Below are positions 43,399-53,334 of a stretch of DNA of 64,000 nt, in pieces. The position numbers were made by a program, and so were the translations under genes. The DNA is from Glutamicibacter soli (GTDB taxonomy: Bacteria > Actinomycetota > Actinomycetes > Actinomycetales > Micrococcaceae), in the NCBI RefSeq assembly GCF_003309065.1, contig NZ_POAF01000002.1, positions 1 to 64,000 of the forward strand. The letters are read 5' to 3'. Under the pieces are notes generated by a model. That model was not told where the DNA came from. It made no database searches and saw only the letters and a program-made list of their open reading frames with translations. The number at the start of each line of letters is the position of its first letter. The first letter of the stretch is position 1.

Positions 43399-44316
43399 TC
43401 AGTTCCGCTGGGTCCGGGCCACCAGCTCCAGCGCCTGGTCGAGCAGACCGGGCTTGGTCGGGTCGAGCCAGGAGACGCGTTCGTCCGCATTGAACCAGGT
43501 GATCTGGCGGCGGGCGAACTTCCGGGTGGCGACCACGGTCTGCTCTATGGCCTCGGCACGTTCGATCTTCCCGTCCAGGAAATCGATGTACTGCTGATAG
43601 CCGATGGCCCGCGAAGCGGTCTTGCCTTCGCGCAGTCCCGAATCCAGCAGTCCTGCGACTTCCTGGGCCAGCCCCTTGGAATCCATTTTATGGACCCGGG
43701 CTTCCAATGCTTCATGCAACGCGGAGCGCTCGTAATTTAGTCCGATCTGGACTGCAGGCTGGAAGTACTGGCGCTGGGGCATATAGGAGCTGAACGCCCG
43801 GCCGGAGATTTCGTAGACCTCCAGGGCGCGGATGGCGCGCCGCTGGTCGAGGTTCCTCGCCGCGGAGACCGGATCCACCTCCGCCAGACGGCGCCGCACC
43901 TCTCCGTCTCCATGGGCTTTGACCTCGGCTTCGAGCCGTGCCCGCACCTGTGGATCGGTTGGCGGGAAGTCGATGACGTCCAGCGCGGCACGAACGTACA
44001 GTCCGGATCCGCCGACCATGACGGGCACCTTGCCCTTGGCCCGGATCGCCTCGAAGCGTTCGCGGGCCTGAGCCTGGAAGGTTGCGACGGATGCCTCTTC
44101 CCGTACGGACATGATGTCCATGAGGTGGTGTTCGATTCCGCCTCGCTCGTCGACGGCGAGTTTGGCGGTACCGATGTCCATGCCCCGGTAGAACTGCAGC
44201 GCGTCGGAATTGACGATCTCGCCATTCAAGTTCTGGGCCAGGGCGATGGCCAGATCCGATTTGCCGGTTCCGGTCGGACCGACCACGGCAATGACCGGAA
44301 GGTGCGTGGCTTCCAT
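43399..44316 (-). CDS. miaA: tRNA dimethylallyltransferase
   Basis: 305 residues from the ATG at 44316. P-loop AVVGPTGTGKSDLAIALA (about residues 11-28), the DALQFYRGMDIGTAK substrate segment, VGGSGLYVRAALDVIDFP, and the C-terminal FARRQITWFNAD motif. Adds dimethylallyl to A37 of tRNAs reading UNN codons, the substrate for MiaB encoded just upstream. The start is within a few bases of the miaB stop. Confidence 0.95.
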   Translation of the reverse strand: MEATHLPVIAVVGPTGTGKSDLAIALAQNLNGEIVNSDALQFYRGMDIGTAKLAVDERGGIEHHLMDIMSVREEASVATFQAQARERFEAIRAKGKVPVMVGGSGLYVRAALDVIDFPPTDPQVRARLEAEVKAHGDGEVRRRLAEVDPVSAARNLDQRRAIRALEVYEISGRAFSSYMPQRQYFQPAVQIGLNYERSALHEALEARVHKMDSKGLAQEVAGLLDSGLREGKTASRAIGYQQYIDFLDGKIERAEAIEQTVVATRKFARRQITWFNADERVSWLDPTKPGLLDQALELVARTQRN

Positions 44317-44320
44317 CAAG

Positions 44321-45850
44321 CTAGCTGCGCACCTTCAGGGTCGGCATCCCCAAGTTGGTGCGTCCCGGCTCGCTGCTGGCGCCGGGAGCCGGCACGCCGC
44401 AGCTGTCGGCCTGCGAGCGGTCCCAGGCATCCCCTGCCCGTGAACGGCGCAACTGGTATTGCTCCGCGGTCGGGTCAGAAACCAGGTGGAAGGCGGCTAC
44501 TTCGGTGATCGGCAAGGTGACCAGGTCGCCGGGGCGCGGCGTCTGGGCGCCCTCGGGAACCGAGAAGTGCACGAGGCGCTGATCCTGCGAACGGCCGGAG
44601 AGCCGATGGGTCGTTTCAGCCTTGCGACCGGCATGCTCGGTGACCATGACCTCGACGGTGCGTCCCAACTGCTTGGCGTTTTCCTCCTTGGCAATCCGGT
44701 CCTGCAGTGCAGTCAGTCGCTCGTAGCGTTCCTGGACAACGGCCTTGGGCAGTTGCTCGTCCATGGTCGCCGCCGGCGTGCCCGGGCGCTGGGAGTACTG
44801 GAAGGTGAATGCCGAGGCAAAACGTGAAGCTTCCACGACGTCCAAGGTGGCTTGGAAGTCTTCTTCGGTCTCTCCGGGGAACCCGACGATGATGTCGGTG
44901 GTGATCGCCGCATGCGGGATGCGCTCGCGCACCTTGTCCAGGATTCCGAGGAATTTCTTTGAACGGTAGGAACGGCGCATCTGCTTGAGCACGCGGTCCG
45001 ATCCGGACTGCAGCGGCATGTGCAGCTGCGGCATGACATTCGAAGTTTCGGCCATGGCTTCGATGACGTCGTCGGTGAATGCCGCCGGGTGCGGGCTGGT
45101 GAAACGCACGCGTTCAAGGCCTTCGATTTCACCGCAGGCGCGCAGCAGCTTGCCAAAGGCCAGACGGTCGCCGAATTCGACGCCGTAGGAGTTCACGTTC
45201 TGGCCCAGCAGCGTCACTTCGATGGCGCCGTCGTCGACAAGTGCCTGGATTTCGGCAAGGATCTCCCCCGGCCGACGGTCGCGTTCCTTGCCGCGCAGGG
45301 AAGGAACAATGCAGAACGTACAGGTGTTGTTGCAGCCAACCGAGATCGACACCCAGCCTGCGTAGACGGACTCCCGGCGGGTGGGCAGCGTCGATGGAAA
45401 GACTTCGAGGGATTCGAGGATCTCCAGTTCGGCCTTCTTGTTGTGCTGGGACCGGTTCAGGAGTGCCGGCAGCGAGCCGATGTTATGGGTTCCGAAAACC
45501 ACATCAACCCAAGGAGCCTTCTTGAGAATGGTGTCGCGGTCTTTCTGCGCCAGGCAGCCGCCGACAGCGATCTGCATTCCTGGCCGGGATTCCTTGACCC
45601 CCTTCAGGATGCCGAGGTTGCCATACAGCTTGTTGTCAGCGTTTTCACGCACGGCGCAGGTGTTGAACACCACGACGTCTGCGACCTCTTCAGTCAAATC
45701 TTCCGGCTTCCGCGCAAGCCCGGCATCTTCAAGCAGGCCGGAGAGCCGCTCGGAGTCGTGGACGTTCATCTGGCAGCCGAAGGTGCGCACTTCGTAGGTG
45801 CGCGGAAGGCCTTCGGACTGGGGGCTGGAAATCGGTTGTTGCTCGCTCAC
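44321..45850 (-). CDS. miaB: tRNA-2-methylthio-N6-dimethylallyladenosine synthase
   Basis: 509 residues from a GTG. N-terminal MTTase domain with the three cluster cysteines in [19 protein letters not shown] and VGGCLAQ. The radical-SAM motif CNNTCTFC lies within [20 protein letters not shown] (about residues 172-191). A TRAM domain follows (about 375-450). About 45 residues after the TRAM domain are a low-complexity extension without a recognised domain. Adds the methylthio group to i6A37 made by MiaA. Confidence 0.94.
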   Translation of the reverse strand: MSEQQPISSPQSEGLPRTYEVRTFGCQMNVHDSERLSGLLEDAGLARKPEDLTEEVADVVVFNTCAVRENADNKLYGNLGILKGVKESRPGMQIAVGGCLAQKDRDTILKKAPWVDVVFGTHNIGSLPALLNRSQHNKKAELEILESLEVFPSTLPTRRESVYAGWVSISVGCNNTCTFCIVPSLRGKERDRRPGEILAEIQALVDDGAIEVTLLGQNVNSYGVEFGDRLAFGKLLRACGEIEGLERVRFTSPHPAAFTDDVIEAMAETSNVMPQLHMPLQSGSDRVLKQMRRSYRSKKFLGILDKVRERIPHAAITTDIIVGFPGETEEDFQATLDVVEASRFASAFTFQYSQRPGTPAATMDEQLPKAVVQERYERLTALQDRIAKEENAKQLGRTVEVMVTEHAGRKAETTHRLSGRSQDQRLVHFSVPEGAQTPRPGDLVTLPITEVAAFHLVSDPTAEQYQLRRSRAGDAWDRSQADSCGVPAPGASSEPGRTNLGMPTLKVRS

Positions 45851-45914
45851 CTTATAAGGTTACCGAATCCGCCGGGACCCTGAAACGAAGGCAATCCTCG
45901 GCGCGCGACGATCC

Positions 45915-46751
45915 TCAGTATTGCCCCTCGTGCCGTCCGAAGCGTTCATCCCATTCTTCGCGGGCCACCTTGAAAGCCATGCCGCCGTTATAGCCCTTGC
46001 GCCCCAGCATGCCGACCAGGCGCCGCAGCGCCCTGTCCCGGTCCGCTCCCATTGATTCTGGCCGCAGTTTGGCGCGGACCAGTTCCCGTGCGCGCTGCTC
46101 TTCGGTTTCGTCGTCGATCTGTTCCAGCGCTTCGGCTGCGGTTTCGTCGTCGACGCCCTTGGTGCGCAGCTCACGTTTGATCGCGCCGCGCGCCAGTCCG
46201 CGGGAACGAGCCCTTGCGGCGACCCACGTCTTGGCAAAACGTTCGTCGTCAACGAGGTTGATTTCTGCGTAGCGCTCGATCACCTCATCGGCGATCTCTT
46301 CGGGACAGTCCTTGTCAAGGAGCTTGTCCTTGAGCTGTTTCGCGGTTTTGTCGCTGGCCGTCAGTTGCCGCAGCAGGATCCCGCGGGCTTTTTCACGCCA
46401 TTGGTCGTCGCTGAGTTCGCCGGTTTCCCCTGACTCACGCGCCGCGCGCCTGGCCTCGCGGGCATCCTTGCGCTCTTTCTTGGTGGGCGCCGCCGGAGCC
46501 GGAGACGAAAGGATTTCGTACATCGCCGCACGCAGTTCATCGACGCTTTCCGGCTTCTTCTTTTCCTGTGCCGGGAGGCTGGCGATGATCCGGCGGTTGG
46601 TTGGTGCCAACGTGTCGGAGGAAGCCTTCCTTGCGCCGGCTTCGCCGGTGCCCGGCTTCGCCGGTTGGGACGCTTCTGGCTCGGCCGGGTCTGGCCGGGC
46701 CCACTCGGGCATGTCTTCCAGGTCTCCCTGAAATTCATTGGAAACGGACAT
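45915..46751 (-). CDS. recX: RecX, RecA regulator
   Basis: 278 residues from the ATG at 46751. About 100 acidic, Pro/Ala/Glu-rich N-terminal residues, then the three-helix RecX repeats: RGILLRQLTASDKTAKQLKDKL, YAEINLVDDERFAKTWVAARARSRGLARGAIKRELRTKGVDD and LRRLVGMLGRKGYNGGMAFKVAREEW. RecX inhibits RecA filaments. An alternative GTG that overlaps the recA stop would add about 20 residues. Directly downstream of recA, as usual. Confidence 0.9.
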   Translation of the reverse strand: MSVSNEFQGDLEDMPEWARPDPAEPEASQPAKPGTGEAGARKASSDTLAPTNRRIIASLPAQEKKKPESVDELRAAMYEILSSPAPAAPTKKERKDAREARRAARESGETGELSDDQWREKARGILLRQLTASDKTAKQLKDKLLDKDCPEEIADEVIERYAEINLVDDERFAKTWVAARARSRGLARGAIKRELRTKGVDDETAAEALEQIDDETEEQRARELVRAKLRPESMGADRDRALRRLVGMLGRKGYNGGMAFKVAREEWDERFGRHEGQY

Positions 46752-46810
46752 AGCGTCCGACCCGGAATTGAATCCGGATCGAACGCTACGTCGTTTGAAG
46801 CCTGAGCTCA

Positions 46811-47863
46811 CTACTGATCGCCCTCGACGACTCGCAGTTCTGTCTCGTCTTCTTCCACTTCTTCTGCTGGCAAGACGCCGAGCTTCTGCAGGATCTGGCG
46901 CTCCAGTTCGGTAGCCAGATCCGGGTTGTCGCGCAGGAAGCGGCGGGCGTTTTCCTTGCCCTGGCCCAGCTGGTCGCCGTCGTAGGTGAACCAAGCGCCG
47001 GACTTCTTGACCAGGTTGTGCTCAACACCCATGTCGATGAGCGAGCCCTCGCGGGAAATGCCGTGACCGTACAGGATGTCGAATTCTGCCTGCTTGAATG
47101 GAGGCGCCATCTTGTTCTTCACGATCTTGGCACGGGTGCGGTTGCCGACCGGGTTGGTTCCCTCCTTGAGGGTTTCAATACGGCGGATATCGATGCGAAC
47201 CGAAGCGTAGAATTTCAGGGCTTTGCCACCGGTGGTGGTTTCCGGGCTGCCGAAGAAGACACCGATCTTCTCGCGAAGCTGGTTGATGAAGATCGCGGTG
47301 GTCTTCGAAGCCGAGAGGCGGCCGGTGATCTTGCGCAGCGCCTGGGACATCAGTCGGGCCTGCAGACCCACGTGGCTGTCACCCATTTCGCCTTCAATTT
47401 CCGCACGCGGCACCAGAGCGGCCACGGAGTCGATGACGATGATGTCCAGCGCGCCGGAGCCGACAAGCATATCCATGATTTCCAGAGCCTGCTCACCGGT
47501 GTCCGGCTGGGAAACCAGCAGGGCGTCGGTGTCCACGCCAAGCTTCTTGGCGTATTCGGGATCCAAAGCGTGTTCAGCATCGATGAATGCTGCAATGCCG
47601 CCGTTGCGCTGGGCGCTTGCCACGGCGTGCAGTGCAACGGTGGTCTTACCGGAGGATTCAGGACCGTAGATCTCCACGACACGACCGCGCGGAAGTCCGC
47701 CAATGCCCAGAGCCACGTCCAGCGCAACCGAACCGGTAGGAATTACTTCAATGGGAGCGCGGGTTTCATCACCCAGGCGCATGACCGAGCCCTTGCCGAA
47801 GGCCTTGTCGATCTGGCCCAGGACAGACTCAAGTGCCTTTTCCCGATCATTATTTGCTGCCAT
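46811..47863 (-). CDS. recA: Recombinase RecA
   Basis: 350 residues. Walker [15 protein letters not shown] (about residues 66-79), Walker B region [11 protein letters not shown], and loop L2 [32 protein letters not shown]. Central to homologous recombination and to LexA self-cleavage in SOS. The C-terminal tail is acidic ([11 protein letters not shown]). The promoter about 170 bases upstream contains a LexA box between -35 and -10. Confidence 0.98.
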   Translation of the reverse strand: MAANNDREKALESVLGQIDKAFGKGSVMRLGDETRAPIEVIPTGSVALDVALGIGGLPRGRVVEIYGPESSGKTTVALHAVASAQRNGGIAAFIDAEHALDPEYAKKLGVDTDALLVSQPDTGEQALEIMDMLVGSGALDIIVIDSVAALVPRAEIEGEMGDSHVGLQARLMSQALRKITGRLSASKTTAIFINQLREKIGVFFGSPETTTGGKALKFYASVRIDIRRIETLKEGTNPVGNRTRAKIVKNKMAPPFKQAEFDILYGHGISREGSLIDMGVEHNLVKKSGAWFTYDGDQLGQGKENARRFLRDNPDLATELERQILQKLGVLPAEEVEEDETELRVVEGDQ

Positions 47864-48029
47864 GGTTCACCTTTGCTCATGCAAGCCATTAATCGACCTG
47901 CTCACGATTTCTTGTCCTGCATTAGACAGTATGAGCGCCTACCGACACTTTGGACCCGTGGATCCGGTAAGTGTGGACAAACTCAGAGTTTAAGTTTTCG
48001 CGGGCGGTGTTCCGCCTCGTTCACAAACG

Positions 48030-48059
48030 ATTCTATCCGAATAGATGTTCGAAAATCAA
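48030..48059 (-). promoter_or_regulatory. recA promoter with LexA box between -35 and -10
   Basis: On the minus strand TTGATT (48054-48059) and TAGAAT (48030-48035) are 18 bases apart. The spacer holds TCGAACATCTATTCGG (48037-48052), which matches the SOS consensus at 10 of 12 fixed positions. A bound LexA would cover the promoter. A further partial element, TTCGAGTATTCGAA, lies about 20 bases upstream. Confidence 0.75.
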
Positions 48060-48097
48060 TGTGGATGTTTCGAATACTCGAAACTGCCCGCCGTTGT

Positions 48098-48322
48098 CTA
48101 GGACTGCTTGGGCTCGATATCTACACCAAGCCAGCGGTCCACCGGCACATCCTGCGCACGGCACAACGCTTCCCACACCTGCTTCGGCTTGATGCCTTTC
48201 TTCAGGGCATCGCTCGCTGTCAGGCTGTCCAATTCGGACAGGGCCATGGTATCGGCCAGAACATGGGAATATCGCTGGCCGAATTCATTCTCCATGTTCC
48301 GCCAGAAGTCGCTAAGTCTCAC
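48098..48322 (-). CDS. DUF3046 family protein
   Basis: 74 residues from the GTG at 48322, with GGGAGGA seven bases upstream. The sequence RLSDFWRNMENEFGQRYSHVLADTMALSELDSLTASDALKKGIKPKQVWEALCRAQDVP has the conserved actinobacterial DUF3046 pattern. It is nearly always found next to recA in actinobacteria; function unknown. A longer frame to 48361 runs into the upstream terminator and is rejected. Confidence 0.88.
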   Translation of the reverse strand: MRLSDFWRNMENEFGQRYSHVLADTMALSELDSLTASDALKKGIKPKQVWEALCRAQDVPVDRWLGVDIEPKQS

Positions 48323-48345
48323 TGGAATATCCTCCCACGAATGAG

Positions 48346-48377
48346 GCGAGGGCCCACGCATTTGCGTGGGCCCTCGC
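48346..48377 (-). terminator. Terminator of clgR
   Basis: Perfect 14-base stem, GCGAGGGCCCACGC with GCGTGGGCCCTCGC, around a 4-base loop. It lies 46 bases after the clgR stop and just upstream of the DUF3046 gene. Confidence 0.8.
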
Positions 48378-48423
48378 CCGTCGGACCACCCACCTACCGA
48401 GGCCTGGTAAGTAGTGGTGAAGC

Positions 48424-48744
48424 TTAGACCGAGGCCAGCGGCTTGTCGTTGCGGGTTGCAGCGAACTCGTTGGCCATATCGGTTGGAACGGTGTCCGGGA
48501 TCGCGATGCCTTCGGCCAGTGCGACGCGCTCGGATACTTCGCGCAGCATGAGCGAGAGCGGAATCTCCAGTGCGGAGCAGATGGAGGAGAGCAGCTCGGA
48601 GGAAGCTTCCTTCTGTCCACGCTCGACTTCCGACAGGTAGCCCAATGAGACACGGGCGCTATGGGAAACCTCGCGGAGGGTTCGGCCCTGGCGCTGGCGG
48701 ACGTCTCGCAGGACGTCACCGATTTCATGACGGAGTACTACCAT
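48424..48744 (-). CDS. clgR: ClgR-type XRE transcriptional regulator
   Basis: 106 residues from the ATG at 48744, which follows AAGGAGGAG at good spacing. The frame stays open upstream to 48837 and 48864, and longer annotations are possible. The helix-turn-helix is in [57 protein letters not shown], the strongly conserved ClgR core. In related bacteria ClgR activates clpP1P2, clpC and other protease or DNA-repair genes and is itself degraded by Clp. Located between pncC and the DUF3046/recA genes. Confidence 0.88.
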   Translation of the reverse strand: MVVLRHEIGDVLRDVRQRQGRTLREVSHSARVSLGYLSEVERGQKEASSELLSSICSALEIPLSLMLREVSERVALAEGIAIPDTVPTDMANEFAATRNDKPLASV

Positions 48745-49032
48745 TTTGTGCTCCTCCTTCACGGGCTGGACCATATGGGCTTCTCCCATATCGCGCCAAC
48801 GGACAACACCATTGACTGTGACGGGTTGCTTGACCATAAATTTAGCCTTTGCTCCTAGGTCCATCTCGAAGATCTGTTCATAACGGGGGCCGTCCTTGCA
48901 GCCCTACAATTCGTACAACGGCATGTCATTCGAATTTGTTCCCGTGCTATCACCCTAATCATAAATTTGCGACGTACGCCACAAATCGATGATTCATTGC
49001 GGAAATTCCCGGGAAAAGTAGTATTCCGCTCT

Positions 49033-49515
49033 TTACTGTGAAGAAGCTTTACCCAATATGGCAGCCAGCTGGTTGATGGCTGCGTTGGTGCTCTGCTCGC
49101 GGATCTGCGCGCGGTCCCCCACAAAATGGTGCTCCCTGGCTCCGGACTCGCTTCCGGACGCCCAGCCGATGTACACGGTGCCCACGGATTTGCCGTCATG
49201 CGGTTCGGGGCCGGCGACACCAGTGGCCGAAACGGCAAGATCCGCCCCGCATGCTCGCTGGGCTCCCACTGCCATCTGGCGTGCTACCTCGGGATCAACG
49301 GATCCCTTTTCCGCCAGCAGCTTCTGGTCCACGCCCAGCACCGAGGCCTTGACGTCGCTGGAGTAGCTGACCACCCCGCCGCGCAGCACCGCAGAGGCGC
49401 CCGGCACCTCGGCCAAGGTGGCAGCGATCAGCCCGGCGGTCAGTGATTCGGCGGTGGCAAGCTGGAGCTTGTGCTCGCTGGCCATGGAAATCACCGCTGG
49501 TGCCTGGTGCCTCAT
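49033..49515 (-). CDS. pncC: Nicotinamide-nucleotide amidase (CinA C-terminal domain)
   Basis: 160 residues, the stand-alone CinA C-terminal domain. The segments ATAESLTAGLIAATLAEVPGASAVLRGGVVSYS and DLAVSATGVAGPEPHDGKSVGTVYIG are diagnostic. It deamidates NMN to nicotinic acid mononucleotide. GGGGAG precedes the ATG. Follows pgsA with an 80-base gap. Confidence 0.92.
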   Translation of the reverse strand: MRHQAPAVISMASEHKLQLATAESLTAGLIAATLAEVPGASAVLRGGVVSYSSDVKASVLGVDQKLLAEKGSVDPEVARQMAVGAQRACGADLAVSATGVAGPEPHDGKSVGTVYIGWASGSESGAREHHFVGDRAQIREQSTNAAINQLAAILGKASSQ

Positions 49516-49594
49516 GTGTCACTCCCCTGGATATGGATGGTGCGCACGGGAATGTCTCCGATGCGCACCGATGCTCGTCGGTTGCCGGAATGCG

Positions 49595-50203
49595 CTAGTT
49601 CTGTGCGTTCTTCTTGTACGCGCTGCGCAGGGCGATGGCCTTGAAGATGTACTCGACACCAGTCACCACGGTTACCGCCACGGTCAGCAGCATCAGGGCC
49701 CAGGCCACCGCGTGCAGCCAGCCGACGGTATGGGTCAGTGGCAGCAGGTACAGCCCGATGACCACAGCCTGCAGCACGGTCTTGATCTTCCCACCCATGT
49801 TCGCGGCGATCACGCCGTAGCGGATGACCACCACGCGCAGCAGGGTGATGCCCCATTCGCGCACCAGGATGGTCACGGTGACCCACCATGGGAGCTCGGC
49901 CAGGATGGACAGGCAGACCAGCGCCGAGCCGGTGAGCAGCTTGTCCGCAATCGGGTCGGCGATCTTGCCGAAATTGGTGATCAGCCCGCGGCTGCGGGCC
50001 AGGTCGCCATCCAGCTTGTCGGTGTACATGGCCACCACGAAGATGGCCAGCGCCACCCAGCGCCAGGTGCCCTGGGTGCTGTCGTCCGCAAACAGCGCCC
50101 AGATGAAGAACGGAACCATGATGATGCGGATCGTGGTCAGCACGTTGGCGATGTTCAACGTCGGCACCGGATTCGGCGGCTCGTGCGAAGCTTGCTCACT
50201 CAT
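49595..50203 (-). CDS. pgsA: CDP-diacylglycerol-glycerol-3-phosphate 3-phosphatidyltransferase
   Basis: 202 residues, several transmembrane helices. The CDP-alcohol phosphotransferase motif is complete as DGDLARSRGLITNFGKIADP followed by IADK. It makes phosphatidylglycerol phosphate; the paralogous phosphatidylinositol-phosphate synthase is less likely given the ftsK-pgsA-pncC context. Lies six bases after ftsK. Confidence 0.9.
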   Translation of the reverse strand: MSEQASHEPPNPVPTLNIANVLTTIRIIMVPFFIWALFADDSTQGTWRWVALAIFVVAMYTDKLDGDLARSRGLITNFGKIADPIADKLLTGSALVCLSILAELPWWVTVTILVREWGITLLRVVVIRYGVIAANMGGKIKTVLQAVVIGLYLLPLTHTVGWLHAVAWALMLLTVAVTVVTGVEYIFKAIALRSAYKKNAQN

Positions 50204-50208
50204 TCGGG

Positions 50209-53200
50209 TCAGTTTCTCCCTGTCAGGTCCCAGGCGTCCTCGCCGGAGCCCTCGTCGTCGGAGCCGTCGAAGTAGTCGACGGCCTGCGGCCGGTCATCCA
50301 GGTCCTTGGCAACCAGGTCCTCGGCAAATTCTGCCACCGGATCCGCGTGGTTCACATTCGCCTCGTCCACCAGCGCCTGCTCGGCGGCGGTGGCCTGCGT
50401 GCTGGACGGATCGTCGCCACGCATGGCGGCCAGCACCATCGGCAGGTCGTCCGGCTTGATGAGCACGTCGCGGGCCTTGGAGCCCTCCGACGGGCCCACT
50501 ACGCCGCGCGACTCCATCAGGTCCATCAGGCGGCCGGCCTTGGCGAAGCCCACACGCAGCTTGCGCTGCAGCATCGAGGTGGAACCGAACTGGCTGGTGA
50601 CCACCAATTCGGTGGCCTGCAGCAGCAGCTCCAGATCGTCTCCGATGTCCTCGTCGATCTTCTTCTTTTCCGCGACCGGCATGACGTCGTCGCGGTATTC
50701 GGGCTGCAGCTGGGCCTTGACGTGCTCCACCACGCGGTGGATCTCCGACTCGGTGACCCAGGCGCCCTGCACGCGCATCGGCTTGGAGGTGCCCATGGGC
50801 AGGAACAGGGCGTCGCCCTGGCCCAGCAGCTTCTCCGCGCCCGGCTGGTCGAGCACCACGCGGGAGTCGGTGACCGAGGAGGTCGCGAACGCCATGCGCG
50901 ATGGCACGTTGGCCTTGATCAGGCCGGTGACCACGTCCACGGACGGGCGCTGGGTGGCCAGCACCAGGTGGATGCCGGCGGCGCGGGCCAGCTGGGTGAT
51001 GCGGACGATCGAGTCCTCGACGTCGCGCGGGGCGACCATCATCAAGTCGGCGAGCTCGTCGACAATCACCAGCAGGTACGGGTAGGGCTTGAGCACGCGC
51101 TTGGAACCCTCGGGCGGGTGCACCTTGCCGGCCTTGACCGCCTTGTTGAAGTCGTCGATGTGCTTGAAGCCGAAGTTGGCCAGGTCGTCGTAGCGGGTGT
51201 CCATCTCGCGCACGACCCAGCCCAGCGCCTCGGCAGCCTTCTTCGGGTTGGTGATGATCGGGGTGATCAGGTGCGGCACGCCCTCGTAGGCGGTCAGCTC
51301 CACTCGCTTGGGGTCCACCATGACCATGCGGACCTGGTCAGGGGTGGAGCGCATCAGGATCGAGGTGATCATGGAGTTCACGAACGAGGACTTGCCCGCA
51401 CCTGTGGCGCCTGCCACCAGAAGGTGCGGCATCTTGGCCAGGTTCGCCACGACGAACCCGCCTTCGACGTCCTTGCCCACGCCCATGACCATCGGGTGCT
51501 CGGTCTTGCGCGCATTCTGGCTGCGCAGCACGTCGCCCAGAGCCACAACTTCCTTGTCGGTATTCGGGATCTCGATGCCGATGGCGGACTTGCCCGGGAT
51601 CGGGGACAGGATGCGCACGTCGGAGGAGGCCACCGCGTAGGAGATGTTCTTGGACAGCGCGGTGACCTTCTCCACCTTGGTGCCCGGGGACAGCTCGATC
51701 TCGTAGCGGGTCACCGTCGGCCCGCGGGAGAACCCGGTGACCTGGGCGTCGACCTTGAACTGCTGCAGGGTGTTGGTCAGCGCGTCGACCACGACCTGGT
51801 TGGCTTCGGAGGCTTCCTTGGCCGGAGGGCCCGGCGGCAGGAAGTCTGCCGAGGGCAGGGTGTAGGTGATGTCCCCGGAAAGCTGCAGCTGCTCGGTGCG
51901 CGCAGGGATGGGCGGCTGCGGGGCGCCGGAGAGCCCGGCAGCGCGCGAGGAGACCTGGTCCATGGCGCTGGTGGCGGCTTCAGGCTCGGCCTTCAGCCCG
52001 ATGCTCTCCATGATCTGGGCCATCTCGGCCTCGGCCTTTGTCGGGCGCTTCACGCCCGGAGGCGGGGTCTGCGGATCCGGCTGGGCGTCCTGGTCCGGTT
52101 CGATGTCCACCGCGCGGTGCGCGACGGTCGGGTGCTCAGAGGCCAGCTGCTCCCGCGAGAAGGCCTGGGTGGCCGCCTCGTCGGCGTCGAAGACCTCCGA
52201 GGAGCGGTTGCGGTGGACCGCTGGCAGCGAGGTGGTGGCGGCTTCGGCCGGCTCGGCCGAGTCCTCGTCGATGACCGCCTTGTCGTAGGCGACGTCGCCG
52301 CTGCGCTCGGAGTCCTCGTGGCCGTCCACGTCGTAGACCTCGGTGACCTTGCGGGCCGCGGCGCGGCGCTCGAAGAAGCCGGGCTTCTTTTTCTTCGGCG
52401 CCTGAGTTTCCTCTTCCTGCGGGTAGAGGTAGGACTGGTCGTGGTCCTCGGTCTCGGCGTTCAGCTCGCCGCCGCGGGCGCCAGCGTGCGATGAAGCGCG
52501 GGCCGGGCGTTCGGCATCGGGGTCCTGGCCCAGCAGCCGGTTGTAGCCGGCGCGGATGCGCGTCGGGATCTGGGTGATCGGGGTGGCCGTGACGATCAGC
52601 AGCGACATGAACACCAGGAAGATGAAGACGGCCATGGCTCCGGGGACCGAAATCAGCAGACCCAGCGGGGTGCCCAGGATGGAACCGGCCATGCCGCCGG
52701 CATTCCAGAGCACGTCGAAGTCCTCGGACACCGCCGGCGAGCCATTGGCCAGCGAAGCGATGGAGGACCCGGACAGCGTCATGATCAGCAGGCCGATGCC
52801 GATGCGGTTGTTCTCGGTCACCGCCTCCGGGTAGCGGAACAGGCGGAAGGCGCCCACGAAGAGGATGATCGGCAGCAGCACGGCCATGAAGCCGAGCGTG
52901 CCGCCGACCACCGCGTGCACTCCGGTTCCGAACCAGCCCGCGTCGCGCAGCCCCCACCATTCGATGATCGCCACGACGATGGCGATCAGGGCGAGGAAGA
53001 GTCCCGTGCCGTCGCGCCGCAGCTCGTACTCGGGCTTGACGGTGCCGCCGATGCGTCGGAAGGCGCCACCGAAGATCCGGGCGATGCCCATCCACACGCT
53101 GCGGATCATGCGCAGCGGCAGGGGCAGTTCCTGTTCCGGATTTTCGGTGGGTTTCTTGGAGGACGAGGTGCCGGACGCCTTGGGTTTACGCGTCGTTGGC

Positions 53201-53235
53201 TTCTTCGCCCCCTGAGACTGGGTACGTGGGGCCAT
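50209..53235 (-). CDS. ftsK: DNA translocase FtsK
   Basis: 1008 residues. A Lys/Pro-rich N terminus precedes four to five transmembrane helices (about 75-220). A long acidic, low-complexity linker follows (about 235-470). The RecA-like motor has Walker [17 protein letters not shown] (about 600-615) and [15 protein letters not shown]-terminal winged-helix gamma domain has [37 protein letters not shown]. It pumps chromosome ends through the division septum and positions dif sites. Its ATG has no obvious leader element. Confidence 0.95.
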   Translation of the reverse strand: MAPRTQSQGAKKPTTRKPKASGTSSSKKPTENPEQELPLPLRMIRSVWMGIARIFGGAFRRIGGTVKPEYELRRDGTGLFLALIAIVVAIIEWWGLRDAGWFGTGVHAVVGGTLGFMAVLLPIILFVGAFRLFRYPEAVTENNRIGIGLLIMTLSGSSIASLANGSPAVSEDFDVLWNAGGMAGSILGTPLGLLISVPGAMAVFIFLVFMSLLIVTATPITQIPTRIRAGYNRLLGQDPDAERPARASSHAGARGGELNAETEDHDQSYLYPQEEETQAPKKKKPGFFERRAAARKVTEVYDVDGHEDSERSGDVAYDKAVIDEDSAEPAEAATTSLPAVHRNRSSEVFDADEAATQAFSREQLASEHPTVAHRAVDIEPDQDAQPDPQTPPPGVKRPTKAEAEMAQIMESIGLKAEPEAATSAMDQVSSRAAGLSGAPQPPIPARTEQLQLSGDITYTLPSADFLPPGPPAKEASEANQVVVDALTNTLQQFKVDAQVTGFSRGPTVTRYEIELSPGTKVEKVTALSKNISYAVASSDVRILSPIPGKSAIGIEIPNTDKEVVALGDVLRSQNARKTEHPMVMGVGKDVEGGFVVANLAKMPHLLVAGATGAGKSSFVNSMITSILMRSTPDQVRMVMVDPKRVELTAYEGVPHLITPIITNPKKAAEALGWVVREMDTRYDDLANFGFKHIDDFNKAVKAGKVHPPEGSKRVLKPYPYLLVIVDELADLMMVAPRDVEDSIVRITQLARAAGIHLVLATQRPSVDVVTGLIKANVPSRMAFATSSVTDSRVVLDQPGAEKLLGQGDALFLPMGTSKPMRVQGAWVTESEIHRVVEHVKAQLQPEYRDDVMPVAEKKKIDEDIGDDLELLLQATELVVTSQFGSTSMLQRKLRVGFAKAGRLMDLMESRGVVGPSEGSKARDVLIKPDDLPMVLAAMRGDDPSSTQATAAEQALVDEANVNHADPVAEFAEDLVAKDLDDRPQAVDYFDGSDDEGSGEDAWDLTGRN

Positions 53236-53265
53236 GATTCTAGGGTATCGCCCTCCGCTGGGAAC

Positions 53266-53293
53266 GCACCGAATTTACACGTGAACTCGGTGC
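53266..53293 (-). terminator. Stem-loop after the betaine ABC operon
   Basis: GCACCGA (53266-53272) pairs with TCGGTGC (53287-53293), extended outward by GGGA/TCCC-like pairing. It lies 42 bases after the substrate-binding protein stop and upstream of ftsK. Confidence 0.55.
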
Positions 53294-53334
53294 TCCCCCG
53301 GCGCTAGAGAATAATCACGCCCCGTCAGGCAGGC

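Noticed and set aside
46752-46994. Extended recX start reading back into recA
   Set aside because: The extra residues are an out-of-frame reading of the recA 3' end. RecX family similarity begins well inside the shorter protein.
47018-48427. Long plus-strand frame opposite recA and DUF3046
   Set aside because: Antisense shadow of two well-supported genes, with no domain and no start signal.
50347-52494. 715-codon plus-strand frame opposite ftsK
   Set aside because: Composition (His/Gly/Val/Leu/Arg) is that of a GC-rich antisense shadow. FtsK is complete on the other strand.
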